The translations under genes and the position numbers were made by a program. The notes below the pieces were generated by a model that saw only the letters and a list, made by a program, of their open reading frames with translations, had not been told where the DNA came from and made no database searches. From assembly GCA_001593855.1 (NCBI GenBank), contig LUCC01000004.1, positions 1-37,703 on the forward strand: DNA of 37,703 bases, given 5' to 3'. This DNA is from Candidatus Hecatellales archaeon B24 (GTDB lineage: Archaea; Thermoproteota; Bathyarchaeia; Hecatellales; Hecatellaceae). Of the stretch, positions 32,911 to 37,703 are shown one piece after another (positions within the stretch are counted from its first letter, which is position 1; every line of letters begins with the position of its first letter).

Positions 32911-33497
32911 TCTTTAACTTCAAGCTTCTCCAGGAATTCAGCAAATCTTTTAACGGTTTTTCTCAGGCTTCTAAATCCCTCCAAGTCTTTCTTGACGTCT
33001 TCCAAGGTGTCTTTAGACCAGAAGGTGGCTCCAAGGTTTGCTCCGAAAGCTCCTCCGCTAACCGGGATAACCCCGTTTAAAATGTAGAAAGTCATGATTT
33101 GCTGTAATGCTAGCTCTTGGCCGCCAGCCCTGTCTCCTCCAACCGCAACAGCCATGCCGATTTTATACTTGAAGATGTTAGGGTTTGACGCGACTAGGGC
33201 TCGGCATCGGTCCATAACAGCCTTCATCTGCCCGCTTACCCCGCCGTTGTAAACGGGGGTGGCGATTATTATTCCTCTGGCTTTCCCGAGTAAAGGGTAA
33301 AGCTCATACATGTCGTCTTTAATCGCGCATTCCTTGTTTTTCAGGCAGTAGTCGCAGTGCTGGCAGGGAGCAATCTTCCTGCCTCTGACGGTGAAAAACT
33401 CCGTTTTAAACCCCTTCTTCTCCAGCATTTTCAGGGCTTCCTTCAGAACATGCTCCGTTGCCTGCCTTCTAGGGCTTCCGCATATGCCCAGTATCAT
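32907..33497 (-). CDS. iron-sulfur flavoprotein (Isf-type NADPH-dependent FMN reductase fold)
   Basis: A 196-aa flavodoxin-fold protein. GICGSPRRQATEHVL (4-18) is the FMN phosphate loop. A compact cysteine motif Cys45, Cys48, Cys51, Cys57 (CQHCDYC, then KNKEC) binds a [4Fe-4S] cluster as in Isf of methanogens. TPVYNGGVSGQMKAVMDR forms the flavin ring contact. Isf reduces O2 and H2O2 with ferredoxin electrons in anaerobic archaea. It starts with ATG at 33497 and is first in a unit with the AfpA-like gene. Confidence 0.85.
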   Translation of the reverse strand: MILGICGSPRRQATEHVLKEALKMLEKKGFKTEFFTVRGRKIAPCQHCDYCLKNKECAIKDDMYELYPLLGKARGIIIATPVYNGGVSGQMKAVMDRCRALVASNPNIFKYKIGMAVAVGGDRAGGQELALQQIMTFYILNGVIPVSGGAFGANLGATFWSKDTLEDVKKDLEGFRSLRKTVKRFAEFLEKLEVKE

Positions 33498-33598
33498 AGC
33501 TCAGAAACTCTCCGAATTTCAAAATCGTGGAAGTCTCTTTCCTCTTTAGGATAGGGAAGGGGATGAAAATATAAAAAGTTGGAGGGGGTTAGGTAGGA

Positions 33599-33760
33599 CT
33601 ACTTTAAAGGCTCAAACTGTTCTTTGGGAGCCCCGCAAATCGGGCAAATCCAGTCTTCAGGAAGGTTTTCAAACCTGGTTCCCGCCGGAATGTTGTTTTC
33701 AGGGTCTCCCTTTTCCTCGTCGTATATGTACCCGCAGATGGTGCACCTGTACTTTGCCAA
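33599..33760 (-). CDS. rubredoxin
   Basis: A 53-aa one-iron electron carrier. Cys6-x-x-Cys9 (YRCTICGYIYDEEKGDP) and Cys39-x-x-Cys42 (WICPICGAPKEQFEP) form the Fe(Cys)4 site and bracket the usual hydrophobic core. The TTG start at 33760 is supported by GGAGGG (complement of 33767-33772) on the minus strand, six bases upstream and lying at the end of the truncated flavin reductase gene. It probably donates electrons to rubrerythrin and desulfoferrodoxin in this cluster. Confidence 0.95.
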   Translation of the reverse strand: MAKYRCTICGYIYDEEKGDPENNIPAGTRFENLPEDWICPICGAPKEQFEPLK

Positions 33761-33763
33761 GGC

Positions 33764-34120
33764 TTAACCCTCCGCATGGACAGGAGCGGTTTTCGGGGTG
33801 CCTCCCCTCTTCACCAAGCGATAGTAAGCGTAGGTCATAGGTTCTCCACCCGTCAAAACATTGGCGTCCACGATTTCGCCTGCGAAGAGGGTATGGCTGC
33901 CAACGTCAAGCTCCCCTTTAACCTCCACCTCCAACCATGCCAACGTGTTATCCAAAACTATAGGAACACCGGTTCTACCTATTTTAAAGTTGACACCTTC
34001 AAGCTTGTTGATTTCCCTGCCTGACTTGAAGCCGAACCTTCCAATAAAAGACAGCGGAGTGTCCTTTGAAAGAGCTGAAACCGGAGAAATAGAGTGCTTC
34101 GACTGGTGGTTCTGCCACAA
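33764..34120 (-). pseudogene. flavin reductase family protein, N-terminal half missing
   Basis: A 118-aa ORF that matches only the C-terminal part of the flavoredoxin/flavin reductase split barrel. It starts at PVSALSKDTPLSFIGRFGF and continues through VGSHTLFAGEIVDANVLTGGEPMTYAYY to the family C-terminus KTAPVH. Family members have about 65-70 residues before this point, including half of the FMN-binding barrel. Here the frame is cut off by the rubrerythrin promoter, so the 5' half is lost. The remnant may be kept because it carries the Shine-Dalgarno for rubredoxin. It starts with TTG at 34120 if it is translated. Confidence 0.75.
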
Positions 34121-34122
34121 GA

Positions 34123-34131
34123 AAATTTAAA
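34123..34131 (+). promoter_or_regulatory. TATA box of the rubrerythrin gene
   Basis: AAATTTAAA lies 35 bp before the chosen TTG start at 34166 and abuts the truncated flavin reductase start. Transcription starting near 34155 would leave a leader of about 10-15 nt with AAGGGGGA (34152-34159) before the TTG. Confidence 0.5.
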
Positions 34132-34165
34132 TGGCGTGCTGATGCTGAATGAAGGGGGAATAAAT

Positions 34166-34750
34166 TTGGGTGAAACCATAAAAAACCTGGTAAAAGCTTT
34201 CATCGGAGAAAGTCAGGCGAGAAACCGTTACACCTTCTACGCGAAGGCTGCCAAGCAGGAAGGATACGAGCAGATTGCAGAAATCTTTCTCATCACGGCG
34301 GAAAACGAAAAGGAACATGCAAGCACCCTCTTCAAACTTATCAACGAGCTTAAAAAGCAAAGTGGCGGAAGCCTGGATGAAATTAGCGTGGAGGCGGCAG
34401 CTCCAACCGTGTTCGGCACCACCGCGGAAAACCTGAAGGCGGCAATCGCCGGAGAAAACTACGAGTACACCAAAATGTATCCTGAGTTTGCTGAAGTTGC
34501 GGAGAAGGAGGGCTACCCTGAAATCGCGAAGAGGCTTAGGGCGATTGCAAAGGCTGAGGAACACCACGAGGAAAGATATAGAAAACTGCTGAAAGAAGTG
34601 GAAGCTGGCACGGTTTTCAAGAAGGAGAAGGAAGTCTGGTGGGTGTGCAGGGAATGCGGCTACGTCCACTACGGGAAGGAGCCTCCTGAGAAATGTCCCT
34701 CCTGCGACCACCCCAGAAGCTACTTCCAAATTAAATGCGAAGAATATTAA
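34166..34750 (+). CDS. rubrerythrin
   Basis: A 194-aa peroxide reductase of anaerobes. The ferritin-like diiron domain (1-150) carries KAFIGESQARNRY, ENEKEH, ENYEYTKMYPEFAEVAEKEG and AEEHHEERY with the Glu/His iron ligands. A C-terminal rubredoxin-like Fe(Cys)4 domain uses CRECG and CPSCDHPRSYF. A longer ORF opens at 34094 or 34142. TTG 34166 was chosen because AAGGGGGA (34152-34159) is a suitable Shine-Dalgarno and MGETIKNLVKAF is the normal N-terminus. The desulfoferrodoxin gene follows by 13 bases. Confidence 0.95.
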   Translation: MGETIKNLVKAFIGESQARNRYTFYAKAAKQEGYEQIAEIFLITAENEKEHASTLFKLINELKKQSGGSLDEISVEAAAPTVFGTTAENLKAAIAGENYEYTKMYPEFAEVAEKEGYPEIAKRLRAIAKAEEHHEERYRKLLKEVEAGTVFKKEKEVWWVCRECGYVHYGKEPPEKCPSCDHPRSYFQIKCEEY

Positions 34751-34763
34751 GGGGGATGAAAAA

Positions 34764-35141
34764 TTGACTGAACTGAAACAGGTTTACAGGTGCAATGTCT
34801 GCGGGAACATAGTTGAGGTTTTACATGCTGGAAAGGGGGAGCTGGTATGCTGCGGCCAGCCTATGGAGCTACTTCAAGAGAAAACAGAGGAAGCTGGGAA
34901 AGAAAAGCATGTGCCCGTGATAGAGAGAACAGAGGCTGAAGTAAAGGTGAAAGTGAGCTCCATTTCTCACCCAATGGAGGAAAACCATTTCATAGAGTGG
35001 GTTGAACTTTTAGCCGACGGCAGAGTGTACAGAAAGTTTCTGAAGCCCGGAGACCTGCCGGAAGCCGAATTTCAGGTGAAAGCTGAAAAGGTGGAGGCAA
35101 GAGAATACTGCAGCGTTCACGGGCTGTGGAAAACCTCCTAA
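34764..35141 (+). CDS. dfx: desulfoferrodoxin (superoxide reductase)
   Basis: A 125-aa two-iron superoxide reductase. The N-terminal desulforedoxin domain has Cys10, Cys13, Cys29 and Cys30 (CNVCG, then CCGQP). The catalytic SOR domain has Glu47 with His49 (EKHVP), His69 (ISHPMEENH), His75, and Cys116 with His119 (CSVHGLW) as ligands of the square-pyramidal iron. It reduces superoxide to peroxide, which rubrerythrin then removes. It starts with TTG at 34764, in an operon with rubrerythrin. Confidence 0.95.
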   Translation: MTELKQVYRCNVCGNIVEVLHAGKGELVCCGQPMELLQEKTEEAGKEKHVPVIERTEAEVKVKVSSISHPMEENHFIEWVELLADGRVYRKFLKPGDLPEAEFQVKAEKVEAREYCSVHGLWKTS

Positions 35142-35253
35142 CCCCACATTTTTAAGCTAGGTCATGAAGGGTGCTTGCTAAGAGCTTAAACGTTAAGAAG
35201 CATAGTAGAAAGGTAAGCTGGATTGGCTTGTATGAAGAGGGTGGAAGCTGAAA

Positions 35254-35580
35254 ATGGCTGAACGCGTATGGAAGGGGAAGCCCATACCGGAGTTCAAACT
35301 TTTCCAGGAGAGGTTTCCCAAGCTTTCAGAAGAATTCACCGAGTTGGTCCGTGAAACTTTAGAAGAATCAAAGCTGGAAAGAAAAATACAGGAGCTGGTC
35401 ATAGTTGCCCTTCTCGCAGGCAAGTTTGAAGGAGGCTTCAAGTTCCACCTGAAAGAAGCTATAAGGCACGGGGCGACCAAGGAAGAAGTAGCTGGTGCTA
35501 TTCTTTTAACCCTGCCCTACTGTGATGTGGCTACTTTCCTGAAATCGCTGGCCTGGGCAAGGGAAGAAGGAATACTTTAA
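35254..35580 (+). CDS. CMD/AhpD-like small helical protein
   Basis: A 108-aa all-helical protein of the carboxymuconolactone decarboxylase family. The core RKIQELVIVALLAGKFEGGFKFHLKEAIRHGATKEEVAGAILL keeps the family turn GAT-x-E-E-V. The Cys-x-x-Cys of AhpD enzymes is absent, replaced by GKFEGGFKFH, with a single Cys near residue 89. A non-redox or altered active site is likely. It has an ATG start with its own short upstream region, 112 bp after dfx. Confidence 0.75.
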   Translation: MAERVWKGKPIPEFKLFQERFPKLSEEFTELVRETLEESKLERKIQELVIVALLAGKFEGGFKFHLKEAIRHGATKEEVAGAILLTLPYCDVATFLKSLAWAREEGIL

Positions 35581-35760
35581 CATGAAAACATGGAAATTAT
35601 CGCCCGAAGCGTACCTAATATCATTAAGATGATGTTTGAAACACTGGAGTTGAAGGACTAAATGAGGTAACGGAGGTTTAAGCCCCATCTGTCACGGGTT
35701 CTAGGAAAACTTGATTCGCCAAAATTACTGAACAGGGAAAGACTTTTCGCATAATCCTGC

Positions 35761-36012
35761 TCAAATTTCTTCGGCTATCTTCTTGGCTTCTGGGAGGCGT
35801 TTTGAATTTAGGGCTACATCGAGGCCGTGACGGGTGGGATGAGGTATAAGCCAGCTTTCCTTTATCAGGCGTTTCACGGCTTTCTTGACTTCGCCTCTCA
35901 GGTGTTTGGGGAAGCCCTTTGGGACATTATCGACGGGTGTGTGTTTGGCTCCGGCTGCATGGAGCCTATAAAATTTAGCTATGATTGCTCGGTCGATGTC
36001 GGTCAGGACCAT
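35761..36012 (-). CDS. small putative DNA-binding protein (83 aa)
   Basis: Not assigned to a named family. Most of the 83 residues look like a winged helix: DIDRAIIAKFYRLHAAGAKHTPVD, then PKHLRGEVKKAVKRLIKESWL as helices 2-3 and IPHPTRHGLDVALN as the wing. It is divergently paired with another winged-helix gene across a 142-bp AT-rich region with a perfect palindrome. I infer a linked regulatory pair, possibly left from an integrated element. It starts with ATG at 36012. Confidence 0.55.
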   Translation of the reverse strand: MVLTDIDRAIIAKFYRLHAAGAKHTPVDNVPKGFPKHLRGEVKKAVKRLIKESWLIPHPTRHGLDVALNSKRLPEAKKIAEEI

Positions 36013-36082
36013 GTCTTGCCTCCCTTTAGGTTTTGTAGCTTATAAGCATTATGTTCTAAATGAAACATTAGCATATTTTAAA

Positions 36083-36098
36083 AAACATTTAAATGTTT
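36083..36098. promoter_or_regulatory. 16-bp palindromic operator candidate (AAACATTTAAATGTTT)
   Basis: A perfect 16-bp inverted repeat between two divergent putative DNA-binding genes. Half-site copies GAAACAT also occur at 36062-36068 and 36123-36129. The latter sits just downstream of the TATA-like ATTTATAA (36111-36118) of the plus-strand gene. The arrangement suggests autoregulation by one or both flanking proteins. Confidence 0.5.
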
Positions 36099-36110
36099 CT
36101 TAAAAGAAAT

Positions 36111-36118
36111 ATTTATAA
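36111..36118 (+). promoter_or_regulatory. TATA box of the plus-strand winged-helix gene
   Basis: ATTTATAA lies 37 bp upstream of ATG 36155. TTGGAGG (about 36140-36146) serves as Shine-Dalgarno. A GAAACAT half-site lies between the box and the expected transcription start. Confidence 0.5.
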
Positions 36119-36154
36119 GGCTGAAACATGTCCATTTAATTTGGAGGAAAAACT

Positions 36155-36502
36155 ATGCCAAAAACCCGGCAAGCCGAAATAAACCCTCCAGCCCTCCAGC
36201 AACTCTTCGGTCCAACCGCCATGGCTAAGCTTCTAGACTTCTTAACCCTCTACCATAGCCTAGACTATCCGAAGTCTGAGATTGCTGAGAACTCGGGGAT
36301 AGGCTGGAAGACACTACACACCCTCTGGCCCCTCTTGGAACACTATGAACTCGTGAAGCACACCCGCGATGTGGGCAGAGCCAAACTCTACCGAACCAAC
36401 ACGGACAGCCCCATCATAAAAGCCCTACACCAACTGGCCCACCAAATATCAACCCACAACCTTGAGAAACAGGCAAAAAACGGGTACCCGTCCTCGCCAT
36501 AG
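36155..36502 (+). CDS. winged-helix transcriptional regulator (115 aa)
   Basis: A 115-aa protein. After a short leader (NPPALQQLFGPTAMAKLLDFL), residues about 22-85 form a winged helix: YPKSEIAENSGIGWKTLHTLWPLLEHYELV, then RDVGRAKLYRTNTDSPI as the wing. The tail is helical. It resembles archaeal ArsR/MarR-like small repressors often found in mobile or accessory regions. It is divergent from the 83-aa putative DNA-binding gene over a shared palindrome. Autoregulation is inferred. Confidence 0.65.
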   Translation: MPKTRQAEINPPALQQLFGPTAMAKLLDFLTLYHSLDYPKSEIAENSGIGWKTLHTLWPLLEHYELVKHTRDVGRAKLYRTNTDSPIIKALHQLAHQISTHNLEKQAKNGYPSSP

Positions 36503-36559
36503 CCAAAGCTTAAAGGGGATAGCATGGTTCCCACGATGAGCTGAGTCATAAGTCTTCAG

Positions 36560-36805
36560 CTACTTATTTTTAAACCAGTTGGGTCTCATGAGGTGGGCTA
36601 GGTCTCGCCAGGATAGTTTTGCGTATCTTGTGACGGTTTCGATGTGTTTCCAGCCAAACCAGTCTTGGAGTTGCATGAGGCCGAAACTGTATTCGCTGGC
36701 CAGCTGGCATGCGCGCTGTGCTCGGAACCAGTGGTCATAGAGGTGGACGCCTACTTTTCGCCCTATCTCCCCCACGATTTGATGGGCTCTGACGCGGCTG
36801 AGCCT
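36560..36805 (-). pseudogene. tyrosine recombinase/integrase, C-terminal remnant
   Basis: Only the C-terminal end of an archaeal integrase remains. VHLYDHWFRAQRACQLASEY supplies the H-x-x-R catalytic motif, and WFGWKHIETVTRYAKLSWRDLA supplies the catalytic tyrosine (TRY). An ATG/GTG-started ORF covers 36560-36775, but recognisable sequence (SRVRAHQIVGE) extends upstream to about 36805, where it joins the truncated ACT-like gene in another frame. The N-terminal core-binding domain and first catalytic Arg are missing. It is a degraded leftover of an integrated element. Confidence 0.75.
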
Positions 36806-37074
36806 ACGGCAAACACTCCAAGAACCTCCTTAAGGATCTTCACAACCTCCTCAAGCAGGACGGCGGCTTCCGTTTGATCTACGAAAACCTCCAAGATACG
36901 CCTATCCTCACGCAAATTCCCCATCGTAAGCCCCATGATCATATTAAACTTGAAAGCGCCAAAGACATCAACCACATTATCTAGGGTTTCAGACTTCAAG
37001 TTTGTTTCAACAGAAAACTCAGCAAACTTTCGATCGGGCGCATAAACGGCAACAGGCAACTCTTTAGGATACAA
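36763..37074 (-). pseudogene. ACT-domain-like protein, truncated at the integrase remnant
   Basis: The ORF of 103 aa begins MYPKELPVAVYAPDRKFAEF. It shows an ACT-like beta-alpha-beta pattern (FAEFSVET, helix NVVDVFGAFKFNMIM, strand RRILEVFVDQ, helix LLEEVVKILKEVLGVFAV). From about residue 92 the sequence is integrase DNA in another frame (ending SWGR), so the native 3' end is gone. The start is TTG 37074 with a strong Shine-Dalgarno (AGGAGGT, complement of 37083-37089) held inside a hairpin. ACT domains usually bind amino acids. The family assignment is tentative. Confidence 0.5.
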
Positions 37075-37084
37075 ATATTTCCAC

Positions 37085-37103
37085 CTCCTCTATTGGAGAG
37101 GAG
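37085..37103 (-). promoter_or_regulatory. hairpin sequestering the Shine-Dalgarno of the ACT-like gene
   Basis: On the minus strand CTCCTCT (37103-37097), a five-base loop, and AGAGGAG (37091-37085) form a perfect 7-bp stem that contains most of the Shine-Dalgarno AGGAGGT. The start codon follows eight bases after it. The stem would hide the ribosome-binding site until melted or bound. Confidence 0.45.
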
Positions 37104-37209
37104 ATACAATCAGCTATAACTGTGTCGTTTTCAAGCCTATAACTAGCTTAAATCCTTTAACGTTGAAGCAGGAGGCCCCTTCCAATAGCATGTGAATTTG
37201 GTTAGTTCA

Positions 37210-37536
37210 TTATCTAATGCGAGTTTCATACTGCTTTTTTAGCCTTTTAATCTCCTTGACAAAGTCAAACCTGCCCTTACGTGAGCTTTTAAGACCTGTT
37301 TCTCTGCAAAGTTTCTCAATAATAATCTTCTCTATGATTGTTGCTCCGGTTCCGAAGAGGCTGGCTAGGGCTGCATGAAACTTCTCGGGGACATATGATA
37401 GGTTTTCTCTGGCTATGTGGAAATCCCTTTCCAGGTAAAAGTATATTACGTGTTTGACGCTTTCACCGAATGAATTAAAAGCTTTATCGGTAGCCTCTTG
37501 CAGAGCCTTCTCGAAACTCTTATCACCTTCACTCAG
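37210..37536 (-). CDS. hypothetical 108-aa protein with probable CTG start
   Basis: The open frame runs from TGA (just upstream of 37536) to TAA at 37210-37212 and contains no ATG, GTG or TTG at all. It encodes a plausible folded, mostly helical protein: FEKALQEATDKAFNSFGESV, then VIYFYLERDFHIAREN, FHAALASLFGTGATIIEKII and a basic tail KEIKRLKKQYETRIR. CTG at 37536-37534 is preceded at eight bases by AGGGAGG (complement of 37545-37551), so it is the best start. The preceding gene's TAG lies inside that Shine-Dalgarno. Function not recognised. Confidence 0.6.
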   Translation of the reverse strand: MSEGDKSFEKALQEATDKAFNSFGESVKHVIYFYLERDFHIARENLSYVPEKFHAALASLFGTGATIIEKIIIEKLCRETGLKSSRKGRFDFVKEIKRLKKQYETRIR

Positions 37537-37549
37537 AAGTCAAACCTCC

Positions 37550-37703
37550 CTAAACAACTGGAATAAGCCTCACTTTTATTCTGTCCTTTAAAAACTCGGT
37601 TTTAAAGCCATAGAAAGGAGTATAACGTTTTGTACTATATGAGAAGGTTATGCCATCCTCATTTATGAGGCGGAAGATGTAATCTGCTATGTCGGAGAGT
37701 TGC
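37550..37703 (-). CDS. unidentified gene, 3' end only (partial)
   Basis: The last 50 codons of a minus-strand gene that starts beyond the window. The end (LSDIADYIFRLINEDGITF, then FYGFKTEFLKDRIKVRLIPVV) looks like a beta-rich terminal domain. It is not recognised. The stop TAG overlaps the Shine-Dalgarno of the following 108-aa gene, so the two form an operon and are likely coupled. Confidence 0.6.
   Translation of the reverse strand, partial: QLSDIADYIFRLINEDGITFSYSTKRYTPFYGFKTEFLKDRIKVRLIPVV

Noticed and set aside
35581..35760. Possible tiny gene (16 codons) or tRNA-derived att site after the CMD-like gene
   Set aside because: No cloverleaf could be drawn and the ORF is too short, with no clear ribosome-binding site. 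I see nothing supportable in this 180-bp gap.
36644..36877. 77-aa plus-strand ORF opposite the integrase remnant
   Set aside because: It is antisense to recognisable integrase sequence; low-complexity serine/threonine-rich end.
37075..37209. An additional gene between the ACT-like gene and the 108-aa gene
   Set aside because: No open frame of useful size; apart from the ribosome-binding-site hairpin the stretch holds nothing I can identify.
1..37703. CRISPR array, rRNA genes, or complete insertion sequences
   Set aside because: No regularly spaced direct repeats, no rRNA-like sequence and no transposase or terminal inverted repeats were seen.

Overview
The window is archaeal. It encodes a TATA-binding protein, prefoldin alpha, ribosomal protein LX (L18Ae), the RNA polymerase subunit Rpo12/P, an Lsm/SmAP protein, DTD2-type D-aminoacyl-tRNA deacylase, archaeosine tRNA-guanine transglycosylase, Trm5, MptE (archaeal pterin synthesis) and an archaeal-type signal peptidase with a Ser/His dyad. 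A tRNA-Trp(CCA) gene with a 70-nt intron at the canonical 37/38 position points the same way. Genes are tightly packed, convergent genes overlap by 4-28 nt, and TTG is used very often as a start. The lineage cannot be fixed from the window. An uncultured anaerobic TACK-type archaeon, for example Bathyarchaeia-like, is a reasonable guess but no more.

Layout. 0-2.3 kb: a metallo-beta-lactamase hydrolase, an NfeD-like membrane protein, a winged-helix protein, a tiny basic protein and the intron-containing tRNA-Trp. 2.3-8.5 kb, plus strand: Nudix hydrolase, radical SAM protein, LX, prefoldin alpha, ftsY, argF, dtdA, an AK6-type adenylate kinase with no canonical start codon, a zinc ribbon and an Lsm protein. 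8.5-11.3 kb, minus strand: LeuA/CimA-type synthase, TBP and signal peptidase. 11.4-20.2 kb: Lhr helicase, MobA-like, DUF1464, DUF447, MptE, Trm5, Rpo12 (55 aa) and TgtA. 20.3-21.5 kb: tatA and tatC.

21.7-28.1 kb holds the most striking locus, a six-gene energy-converting [NiFe] hydrogenase operon in the order echA-B-C-D-E-F. The large subunit keeps all four NiFe-binding cysteines, so this is a hydrogenase and not a complex I relative. Two things stand out. The EchD subunit is fused to a complete GltD/NfnB-like Fe-S/FAD/NAD(P)H module, which suggests direct wiring of NAD(P)(H) to a membrane ion-pumping hydrogenase. The small-subunit gene echC is broken by what looks like a 7-nt deletion exactly in its proximal-cluster cysteine motif.

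28.1-31.9 kb: an ICMT-like methyltransferase, an isopropylmalate/isocitrate-type dehydrogenase, an Fsr-like MFS transporter and a DUF166 protein. 31.9-35.6 kb is an oxygen and peroxide defence island: two AhpD/CMD-like proteins, an AfpA-like flavoprotein, an iron-sulfur flavoprotein, rubredoxin, rubrerythrin, desulfoferrodoxin and the 3' half of a flavin reductase that has lost its N-terminal half. 35.7-37.1 kb looks like the scar of an integrated element: a divergent pair of small putative DNA-binding proteins around a 16-bp palindrome, then a tyrosine-recombinase C-terminal remnant joined to a truncated ACT-like gene. The window ends with a 108-aa gene that has no ATG/GTG/TTG start (probably CTG) and the tail of another gene.
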